A stretch of DNA of 64,000 nucleotides from assembly GCA_964017185.1 (NCBI GenBank), contig OZ024874.1, positions 19,948,457 through 20,012,456 on the forward strand. Direction: 5' to 3'. A program made the position numbers and the translations under genes. A model generated the notes under the pieces. It was not told the origin of the DNA, made no database searches, and worked only from the letters and a program-made list of their open reading frames with translations. This document shows, piece after piece, positions 12,701 to 24,700 of the stretch; position 1 is the first letter of the stretch, and every line of letters begins with the position of its first letter. The DNA comes from Rugalucina vietnamica. Taxonomy: Eukaryota > Mollusca > Bivalvia > Lucinida > Lucinidae.

Positions 12701-15700
12701 GACCGAGTTGACAAGTCTGCTCTTGGCTGGGATTACCAAGAGAAAGTTGAAAAACATGAATCACAAAAAGGTATTGGCTATAATAAGCTAGATGTGTTGT
12801 GTGGTTTTGATGTGGACAGTTTGATGTTTTGTTGTGTAGGGCAAGGTTTTGGATTTAATTCAAAGGTGGTCCAGTTGCATTGATGTGTTGTCTTAATTAG
12901 CAGCGAAATGGATCGGATTGGATAAATCGAAAAAGGCACGATAGAAAATGTGTTTCTGTTTCACATGGCGTACACATGTCTTATTGTTTTGGACCCCGAG
13001 ATACCTTTCACTCTGCCTGAGATGAAAGGTAACTCGGGTACAGATGGTGCAAATTACAAGGTAATAAAATAATTAACTCCCCCAGTGCTAATATCGGTAT
13101 GGTTATCTTGTGATTAATTATCTGTTGATAATTGATATATCTATATGAAAATCAGAATATTTAATTGTACATTTTAGACAAAAACGAAGTAAAAAAAAAT
13201 CATAATTATCAGAATTTTTTAATAACATTGCATTTTCAATCCGTTTTCTACATGTAATATTAACGATTTGGCAGCTTGACAAAATAGCTTTTTATCTGAC
13301 ATGATCAACTAATAACACACCCCCTGCAGTGAGCTTCTGCATCAGCAACACTTTATTGCCCAGTATTATAGTTGAAACCATATGCCAACTTCATGGTTCA
13401 GGGAAGAAAAAATGCACAAAAAATTTATAAGAGATGTATACGCTATGATATTTCAGTAATAGTCAGACAGGTTTCATTTCTTAGACCACCATAATTAATA
13501 TTGAAAACAAAAAAAGATAAATGCAGTAATGAAAACAAAACTGGGCCTTTTGAAGTATGGTCTCTCCGGAAGTATGGTCTCTGCTGTCCTTACACCATCT
13601 TTCAGATACTGTCTTTTTCAAATCACACTTTTCTGTAACATCTCTAGAAAAATATTACTGTGTCACCCTTTCACATTCCAAAAGTCTGAACAAGTGCCAC
13701 AAAAGTTTTGGGTTCACGAATAAAAAAAAATATGCCAGAAAATCATTTTGAATAGGGCTTTTCCATGATGTTTGTATATGTACATATGAGCAAAGGTACA
13801 GGTAAAGTGATATATAGTCAACAATCATACTTTGAGCGAAACAAAACCTATGGAACTTTAAATTGCTGTTGCTGCAGACTATTCCAAAGGATTTGGTGGT
13901 AAATATGGTGTACAGAGTGACAGAGTTGATAAGTCAGCCCTGGGCTGGGACCATCAGGAACAGTTAGGAAAACATGAGTCACAGACAGGTATTTCTTGCC
14001 ATAGAAGTGTCAGTTTTGAGTTTGCTTGCTTTGTTAGATGGTGTAGGCATTTAGGTTTTGATTACTTTATTATCGATACTATCATAATGAATTTGCGATA
14101 CATCTGGTGCGTTTTTAACCAGTCATTTGTAACTTACCTTGTCCCCCAAGCCTCTGCAGAAGGCAAGTTAACTATCTACTAATGTACAATCCCTTTTTGT
14201 GGGGTGAATAGCCTGAATTTGCGTTCTATTGGCAATGAGGGCATTGTAATGTAAACATAATGGACTGCTGCAGTATTACAGACTGGTTGTGCCCAGATTA
14301 TGGGGCTTTGTGCATGGTTATTTATGACTGGTGCATTATTAGCTCACCCGAGCCGTTAGGCTCACAAGGTGAGCTTATAGGCTGGCCATGATCCGTCGTC
14401 CGTCTGTCGTCCGTCCGTCCGTCCACAATTTCAAAGATCTTCTCCTCTGAAACCGCTTGGCCAATCAAAGCCAAATTTTATATGAGGCATCTATAGGAAG
14501 GGGGAACCAATGTGTATATAAGAAATCTAGGTCACATGACCAAGATGGCCGCCATGCCCATATATGGTAAAAACCCTTCAAAAATCTTCTTCTCCCAAAC
14601 CAGTGGACCGATTTCAACGAAACTTGGCATGAAGCATCAATGGCTCAAGCACTACAATGTATATATAAATTATGACCCTGTGATGACCTTGACCTATTTT
14701 ACAGCAAGGTCAACATAGGTCGCCAATGCATTTGAATGGGGAAAACTTTTAAAATGTCATTTAAAGTGAAAGTCTTGCAGAAAACGGGCAGTAGGACTGA
14801 ATATTAATGATTCTGAAAAAAAAAAAAATGGACCCCAGGGGCTCATGTGCCCCAACCCCGGGGCAATATACATGTATATCTTCATAATATTCAAACGTCT
14901 TCTCCTCTGAAACCGCTTGATCAATCAAAGCCAAATTTTATGTAAAGCATCAATAGGAAGGGGTAACCAATGTATATATAAATAATCCAGGTCACATGAC
15001 CAAGATGGCCGCCATGCCCATATATGGTAAAAACCCTTCAAAAATCTTCTTCTCCGGAACCAATGGACCAATTTCAATGAAACATGAAGTGAGTCTTGCA
15101 GGAAATGGGCAGTAGGACTGACTATTAATGATTCTGACAAAAAATGGACCACAGGGGCTCATTTGCCCCCACCCCGAGGCAATATACATGTATTTCTCCA
15201 TAATATTCAAACATCTTCTTCTCTGAAACCACTTGCCGAATCAAAGCCAAATTTTATGTGAAGCATCTATAGGATGGGGTAACCAATATGTATATAAATA
15301 ATACAGGTCACATGACCAAGATGGCCGCAAGGCCCATATATGGTAAAAATCTTTCAAAAATCTTCTTCTCTGGAACCAGTGGACCGATTTCAATGAAACT
15401 TGGCTTGAAGCATCGATGGCTTAAGTACTACAATGTATATATAAATCATGACCCTGTGATGACCTTGACCCAGTTTATGGCAAGGTCAACATGGGTTGCC
15501 AATGCATTGGAATGGGAATAACTGTTAAATTGTCATTTGAATTAAGGAAAAAGCCAGCAGGAAATTGGCAAATGGACAAATATTGATTATTCTGAAAAAG
15601 AAAATGGCCCAAGGGCTTCATCTGCCCCTGCACTGGGATTAAATACCATAATATTCAAACATGTTTATTGGTATATGCAGCAGATCTCAGGTGCGCGTTT

Positions 15701-18700
15701 ACAGGACCATTGGTCCTCTGGTCTATGTATTAATACAATTTTGTTTGCTTTAATAGCTGGTGGTGTTAGTTTGATTTTGCATGGGTGTTTAGTTTTAACC
15801 CATAATAAATAGAAAACTTATTGGTAGTTTTTAAGCTAGTATTGCAGAAAAGCTTGTAGAAATTGCCCTGAAAATCATTTATTGTTTATTTCTGTATATT
15901 TTGATGTTAAACAGCAGTCAGACTGTAGTGTATAACCCAAACGCACACCGGGCGTATGAAAAATCTCAACACCCTGAAGATTTTGGACGTATAAAAATTA
16001 ATTTGTTCCTCTAACTCGCTTTAGCAGTCACACAGTAGCGTGTGACTTAGCCGTTCAAACGTTCAAAGCGCTTCTCACACACGCTTGGGGCACGCTACTG
16101 AAGCAGTATCACATTAAATCGGACCGCGCATGTAGCGTACACTCGCGTGCCTCAAACGTGTGCCGAACACGTTCGAAGCGTATTCAATGCACCTGTAACG
16201 CGCATGGAACTTATTCGAAACGTGTAAGACACACACCCGGGACACGCCGAGCTTCTAGAATATTTATAAGCATGTTTAAAAAATACTTTGAGCCCAAACG
16301 CGCCTGGAGCGACGTATATCAACATGCACCAAGCGTACACCAAGCATACAAAATGCGCGTATAATGCGCTTCTAACGTGTCTCCACCGTGCTCCTGGCGT
16401 ATGTTGAATTCTACTTTTTTGTCAACACGCCCGGCATGCGTTTGGCTTATACGCTAATGTGTGACTGCTGTTTTAGATATATGTGCTGTTTATTTCTAAA
16501 CATTTGTCATGTTTGTCATACCTTAAAGAATGATTTCTGTTTATTTCATTCACATTTCAGGCTGTGATGGTTACAATATTGCTTTTAAGCAAATTGCTAT
16601 TAGCATCAAGCTATAGTGCATGGCTGTAGTAGACAATTAGCAATTATATCTGAGCCACGGCATGGGAAAACCAACAATCTGCATAGGCAAAACAAAGGCG
16701 CAGATCAGCTTCGCAGTAACTGCGAAGCTGATCAGCGCCTTTGTTTTCGCTACACAGATAGAACAATGTACCTACTTTCTAAATTCGAAATTTCAAGCCT
16801 CAAACCATCTTCTGTGACTGTACAGCCCGGTTTGTGTCAGACCTGGTCAGAACCCAAATTGTTGGTTTTCTCACGCACAGGCTCATATATCAACTGAAAA
16901 CTGGTAATACCACCTATTTTTAGTGAGGATCTTAGAGTACAGGACTGTGGAGAGAGAGGTCCTGGGTTTGATTCCTACTTCTGCAGTGTTGTGTCCTTGA
17001 GCTAGACTAAGCTCCCCCTTAGTACTGGTTAATACAGGAAGTGGTGGCTCTTGTCCCGACATGACTGAAAAATTGTTGACTCGGACATTAAGCCATAACT
17101 TAACCAAAATATACTGACGGACAAAAGAAACGCTACATATGTTACTTTAAGAAATTTGTGTAATCTATCTTATTTATGTCAAAACAAGTTTGATTAAATT
17201 GACAAGAGATAATCTTGCAATTCAAAACATGAATTTGAGGTTGATATCACCTTAAGATTTTGTACTATGACGCCCGACGTCAAGCTATTTCACAATAATC
17301 CAAATAGTGGCAAAATACCATTTTATCAATCACCAACACACTTCAACGATACATTTAGGGGTTTTAGAGGATTAATTGACGAATGTGGAATACGCAAATG
17401 CGCTACGAATATTGCGTTAAGGCAGTTCGCAGGTTGTTCAGCGTCTGTGGTCTCTGTTGACGTTTACGGACCCTTCTATCCAAAGATACCATTAAAGCTC
17501 CATCTGTGAAGATTTGGCGACATGTATTGTTATGGTTACACCGGAAGTAACATTAATGTTGTTTCACATGTGAAAGTTTGTATTTTATGCATTGACGTAA
17601 GTGACGTTGCGTCATAAAAGGAGCACGATTTGGTCTACGTGGACGTGAATCCAACTGCTATTTGTCGACGTAAAACATTTCTCGAACTAATCCAATGACA
17701 ATAGGGATGATCTGCAGCAATCGGTACAGCATTTGCAAAGCTAATGCGTAAATGACGTAATCAAATGTAGTGATCATGCACTTGTGACGTAACTCATGGC
17801 CCATGAGATCTTTGGTGTTCGGTTTTGGTCAATGCTGTTGTAAACATGCTTCAAGTTGATTTGTTGTGGTTTGGTGTATACCGAAGTGTATGATTTCATA
17901 ACCCAGGGGAAGACCACAACCAAGCACACCGATAGCTCGCTGACTGCTGACGTTGTTGAAACGTGACGTTTCAGCAAAATTCAAAAAGTCAAATGTATGG
18001 TGTTTTTCTGAACACTGATAATGTGTAGATTGCATAGGTGTTGCAAAATTTGCCGTTTGTCATTATCGTGCCATTAAATCACGAAAAACATGTGTTCGTA
18101 AAAGCGCCTTTAGCATTCCTTGGTAAATTAACGACATATCTGTGTTGACCATCTCTATAAAGTGGGTTTTTACAGAAGCAAGAGAAAACAAGGCATTTTT
18201 CTACGTTTTACGAAAAATCACAATTTTTAGGGTGTAGCGTTTCTTTTGTCAGTCAGTATATATTGATTAAATGACAGTTGTCAAAAATATGTTTGTTTAG
18301 TTTTTTAAGGTGGTAAAACACACATCCTATAAAATAATGTGTAAAATCTATTTAGCATGATTTGTTTGGATTTAGCATGTTTTTTAGTATATGCATTTCA
18401 GTATAAAGGATGCTGACGATAGTAAGATGGCAAATATTAATCCAACATACTGTACATACGGAAATATTCGCGAGAACTTAATTTTCGCTAATATTCGCAA
18501 ATTTTCTGCCTCGCGAATTCAAAGTTCTCGCTAATAAAGCATTACAATAAGTTTTATGGACTGTACGGGTACTCGCTCGTGAATTCAAGAACTCACTAAT
18601 AATTCATAAATATAAAATACGCGAAATAAAAGTCATGCAAAAATTTCTAAACTTACAGTAAATCATGATTAGAATTATTCCTGATTTTTACATTTATGAA

Positions 18701-21700
18701 AATTGCAGTGCAGATCAGATGATCTACTGACAGGCTGTCTAGGCTGCCTCGATAATAAAATTCTCATAATTTCTAACTGCTATATAGATATGAAGCTGTT
18801 TGCAGTCGTTTTTGTACAAGCTTATTTAAGACACCCAGAGAGACAGGTTTTCTGGCAGTAATAATCATTATATGAGCCATTGCTCAAGAGACCGAACAGT
18901 TTTGGGCTTCCAACCAGGTCCAACACAAACCAGCCTGTACAGTCACAGAAGCAGGCAGGAACTTTGAGATTTCGGATTTAAGAAAAAGAGGCATTGTACT
19001 ATCGGTGTAGCGAAAACAAAGACGCTGATCAGCTTCGCAGTTACTGCAAAGCTGATCTGCGCCTTTGTTTTCGCTCATGCAGATTGTTGGTTTTTGACGC
19101 TGCGGCTTAATTATAATGTCTTGTTCCAGATTATTCGAAGGGATTTGGTGGGAAGTATGGTGTTCAGAAGGACCATGTTGACAAGACTGCAGTGGGCTGG
19201 GACCACCATGAGAAACTAGAACAACATGAGTCACAGAAAGGTACAATATGCAAATACTTGAATAAGAATGAAACAAACAAATATAAGCTTATGATTTACC
19301 TTCTATAAATTGTTTTAAAAGATACAGGAAATGCTCCTTTGATTTATTCAATAATTTAATCAGTCAAAATTAACATTTTATTCACAGATTATTCCAAGGG
19401 CTTTGGTGGAAAATATGGTGTTCAGAAAGAGTCTATGGATTCCTCAGCTGTGGGTTATGAGCATCACGAAAAACTGCAGTTACATGAATCACAAAAAGGT
19501 ACAGGAAAAGTTTTTTGTTTTTATCATTATAGACAACCTTTAAGATATGCTTTAAACACAAAGAGAGTGCAAATTTCTATAAAACCAGCTTGCAAACAAT
19601 AAAAATCAATGAAATCAGTTATCAGACTCAGTCTCTGTTTGCAGCAGAGTACATGTATCTGTTAAAAAGTATTTAAGCTGTATGGAGTTTCCAAAATTTC
19701 TACATCAGTTACATTTTATTAATCATATATTTATGTAGTTTTGTTCTTGATTTTTTTCATAACTTCTGTTCATTTAGCAGACTTTTAATCATATTGCAAA
19801 TCAATATTTCAGATTATTCCAAAGGTTTTGGAGGTAAATTTGGTGTTCAAACAGATAGGAAAGATGAATCAGCAGGTTCATTTGACGACATGGAAGGAGT
19901 TTCATCATCATATCAGAAAACTAGAGCTAGCTCAGGTATTTTATTAAACAAGCCGCCTCATGGGAAAACCAACAATCTGCATTTGCGAAAACAAAGGCGC
20001 AGATCAGCTTCGCGGTAACCGCGAAGCTGATCAGCACCTTTGTTTTCGCTACACGTATAGTACAATTCCTCTACTTTCTAAATCCAAAATTTGAAGCTTC
20101 TAGCCATCGTTTGTCCTTGTACAGGTTGGTTTGTGTCGGACCTGTTCGGAAACCACATTGTTTGTTTTCCCACGTGGCGGCTCAAATAACTGTTTGAAAG
20201 GCATACAGATCAACCTCATTATAATGCTATTTTTGGGGTCCATGGAAACAGAGAGTAAAACTGTTATGTAATGACATTATCTACATAGGACATAAAGCAA
20301 AGTACATGTAATCATTTTGGGATCCATGACATGGCCCTGTTATATTGAAAACTGCACTATAGTGAGGCACATTATAATGAGAATGAACTGTACTACCAGT
20401 ACTAATTTCAAATCTTTCTGAATAACCATCATGAGCAACATAACTCAGGTGAAGAATGGATTTTAGAATACCAAGACCAAATCTACATAAAGAACTGGTA
20501 GTTGTAACGTCTGCATCATAGAAATGGTGTCATCACAGTGTTTTGTTGAAATAAGAGCAAAAATAACATTTTAGCTTCAACTCGAAAAATCTCCCATTGA
20601 AACCTGCAGTATGCTGTATGAAACATCACGCAAGATTTATGTCCAAAAGACAACCATTTATGAATGACACAACAGTTTACTTAAGAAATGAATTTCATTT
20701 TTCTGGTGTTCATGGAGCTATGAACCGCAGTGGGTCGCGTGCAAAGTGAATGAACCCCGAAGGGGTTCATGTAAGCTTTGCTAGCGACCCACTGCGGTTC
20801 ATAGCTCCATGAACAACAGAAAAATCAAACTCATTGCTTATACTTACATTCATTTCTCTCTATCACTTGTTAAAAAATCACCAAGACGGTCACATTTACC
20901 AGCAAACAGAGAATCTACACACAGTGTGTGTTCAAACAGTGGAACGGGGTCGACGTTTACAACGTCCAATCAGATTGGCGATATTCATGTTTTTTGAGGT
21001 CAAGTTTGGATTACGTCACATCGCATGACACAATGTTGTTCATGGAAGTATGAACACAGATGAACATCTGATGGTTAATCTAAGGAGGTTTTAGAAAAGT
21101 GTAAATATATATGGATTAAACTGTGCTAAACATATTACTGGTTGAGAACTCAGGAAGTGGCGTCTTTACCCCAGCATGATTGAAAAGTGGATAATTGGGA
21201 TGTAAAGCAATAAAACAAATTGGTAATTTTACTTAAAACCATGTAAATTCTCCCATTGGCCACATAGGATCCGAAGGTGCTAAAACCTTGCAGGTGAGAC
21301 TTGAAAATACTGCAATGAAAAGTAAAGAGGAGTCTGTAATAAGCCTGTAATACCTCACATAAATCATTTGCTGAATGAATTATTGCTCAAGTTAATGTCT
21401 TTGATTTGTAGGTTCAGAAGGTGCTAAAAACTTGCGGGCAAGATTTGAGAATATGGCCCAGAAGAGTGAAGATGAGGCCCGACAACAAGCTCAACAGGAA
21501 AAACTGCGGCGACAGGCCACAGAGAATAGGGAGAAAGAGGAACAGGCAGCTAGAGAAAAGGTAGGCAGTGGGGGATTTAGAGGGGGTGGGGGTGAGGCCC
21601 GACAACAAACTCAACAGGAGAAACTGCGGCGACAGGCCACAGGAAGTAGGAAGAAGGAGGAACAGGCAGCTAGAGAAAAGGTATAGAAATGTAGTTTTTG

Positions 21701-24700
21701 GTGACTACATGTACCAACAGTTCATGAAAAAATATTTTCCAAGAATATAATATAGTGTGTTATTATGTAATGACTCCATATAACAGCATCATAAACAGGT
21801 TTCATTACATCTCAAAAGTGGTTAGACAGAGAGATATGGGAGGTGGAACAGAGGCATCAACAAGAAATGAAGCAACAAAATGTAGCAGCGCAAGCATAGT
21901 CTACTCCCAGTGTTCATAGCATGTGTCAACATGAAAATATAAAATAGATGTAATTCATATTTTAAACAATGTATTCCAGGAGAGGTTAGACAGAGAGAGA
22001 TGGGAGGCAGAACAAAGGCAGCAACAGGAACAACAACAACAGCAGGTAGAAGAACCAGAACAACCTACATACGAAATTGAGGAACAACCAACGTATGAAA
22101 CACAGGAACAGGTATACCAAAATGTTTCTTTGTTTTGTTATAAGAAATTTGGTCCGAGAAAAAATTGCCTACTGGGTAGATTTGTAGTCTTGGTATCTTC
22201 ATTGTTTTCAGGGTTTTTTTTTCTGCATTTTTGGATGGCATTGCAAAATGTTTTGTTCTTTCTTTATTTGATTGATTATTTCAGCAGTTTCTTGCTTTTG
22301 ATAATCTTTATGCACTAGTCATGTTGAAATGAGGGGGGTTACCTTCTATTTATCCCCCAGTGCAGGGGAACTACCCAGTAGTTGCATTATATTTGGAAGA
22401 ACAGTAGTGCAATGGAAGCGTAATAGACAGCAGGGGGAAATAAGCTGGGGTTTTACCAAATGGTTGATCCCACAGTGCAGAGCTTTAAGACGTGGTTTGC
22501 TGGATGAAAGGTCTAAAGTCCCAGCTATACCCCAGGACTGAATGGACCATGCTTACAAATGACCATTTACATTTCATTGCCTTGAGGACAAAAAAAAACA
22601 CATACACTCATGGTTTTTACTGTACCTTCAGCGGAAAAGATTGATTCTGTCACACACATACTTATCCTGCTTTCAGGAGGAAACTCCTCCCCACCATGCC
22701 CCAGCCCCTGTACACCAACCTGAACCAGAACCAGAAGAGAATTCCTACGAAGTTGAAGAGCCTTCAAGTGGGAGTCAGACACAGTCTACAGGAAAAACTG
22801 CCATAGCCTTATATGATTACCAAGCTGGTATGTGTGTATTGGCTTTGCATGATTCACATCATGTTTTAGCTGGGTTTTTTTTAGCATGTGCACAATGTCA
22901 AAATAGGAAAACCCTTTGCACATACATGTTTTTTGTATGAGTGTCATAGTGCTACAGATATGTCTTGAAAAGTAAATTGTCTTCAGTTAGTATTTGAATG
23001 ATGAACTTGATATGACAGTTTCATAAATCATGACAATTTTCACGCTTTGTATAAAATATATGTTACCTAATGTCTTCATTAGAGCTATATTGAATTTATC
23101 TTGTTCTTGGAAATGAGCTGCGATGTGAGTAAACCGGTCTTTAGAGTGTCCAACCAGGCCCCGAGGTTATAAAACTTTTTTCAAGCTCAGCTCAGCTGAG
23201 CACGAAATTTCAACTGCTCATAAATGTTGAAATGGTCAAAATTAGTGGAAAATTCAGGTTCAAAACTCAAAAACTAGTAATTTATCCTGCTTATAAATGT
23301 TAAAATGCCAACAATTGTTGGCATTTTAACATTTATGAGCAGGATAAATTTTAGTCTCAGCTGAGCTGAGCATGAAAAAAGTTTTATAACCTCGGGCCCA
23401 GGTTGTACAGCCACAGAGAAAAGCTAGAAGCTTGAACTTTCATATTTAGAAAGCAAACGCTTCATACTATGTATGGAGCGAATACAAAGGTGCTGATCAG
23501 CTGTGCAGTTACTGCACAGCTGATCTGTACCTTTGGTTTTGCATATGCGTATGTTGGTTTTCTTATGCGGCTGCTCAAATTATAATTGATATAACTTTAG
23601 CCATACAATTAGAATTAGAAGTTGGATAGATAGATGAGCCGCCTCATGGGAAAACCAACAATCTGCATAGGTGAAAACAAAGACGCAGATCAGCTTCGCG
23701 GTAACCGCGAAGCTGATCAGCGCCTTTGTTTTCGCTACTAGGATAGTACAATTCCCCTTCTACTTAAATCCGAAATTTCAAGCTTCTAGCTCTTTTCTGT
23801 GCGTGTACAGGCCGGTTTGTGTCGGACCTGTTCGGAAACCACATTGTTGGTTTTCCCACGAGGCGGCTCAGATCTTTATTGCTTACTAGCACATTTGAAC
23901 ACAGAAAAAACTTTATTATGGCTCATCACATTTCTATATTACGACCATCAAAAGTACAGGTCAACCTCATTATAACGCTATCTTTGGGGTCCATGAAAAC
24001 AGACCGTGTTATAAGTGAACCATGTTATAACAAGGTTATTATACCCCCCGCAAAACGAAGTTTTAGGGGGGTATACAGTTTTCAGCCTGTCCGTCATTCC
24101 GTGATTCCGTGATTCCGTGACTCCGTGATTCCGTCATTCCGTCATTCCGTCAACATTTGGACATCTTTGCTGAATAACTTGAGTAGCTTTTGCCTGATTT
24201 GTTTCAAATTTTCACCACACTTGCACCATCAGACAATACATGTGTGGTATGAATTTAGGGGCCAAAGGGTCAGTATTGCAAGAGTTATGGGACTTTTTAA
24301 GTCTTTCTATAACATGTTTGCCATAGTACTGAAAGTACATACTTTGTGAAATCAACTCCTCTTACAGCTTTCAATGTTTCCTTTTAATATTTTGCTGATA
24401 TGTTTCAGATATATTGCAGATGTGCATGAACAATTGTCATGCTGAAAAAATCATTTTTGACAAATTTACAGCATTTTTAACTTAGCAAATTTTTCTATAA
24501 TTGCTTATATTCAATAATGGTTGGTAGTGCATAGTTTGTGAAATCAACTCCTCCTAGGGCTTTCAGTGTTTCTTTTCAGTACTATGCAGACATGTTACAG
24601 ACATATTGAAGATGTGCATGAAGAATTATAATGCTGAAAAAATAATTTTTGACAAATTTACAGCATTTTTTAACTTTGCCATTTTTCGACTATTGCTTAC

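Larger units (their letters stand above)
4894..19935 (+). other. Cortactin exons 3-12: F-actin-binding cortactin repeats
   Basis: Ten exons encode the 37-residue cortactin repeats, recognised by GFGGK(Y/F)GVQ.DR.DK(S/T)A.G...Q.K...HESQ. Repeats 1 and 2 are split by introns within the unit. The next six exons (11190, 11982, 12660, 13878, 19130, 19388) are each exactly 111 bp, start and end in phase 1, and each encodes one whole repeat. Exon 12 carries the final partial repeat and changes to [15 protein letters not shown], the usual exit from the repeat region. The order of exons is interrupted by a 5.1-kb intron (13989-19129) full of mobile elements. Confidence 0.93.
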
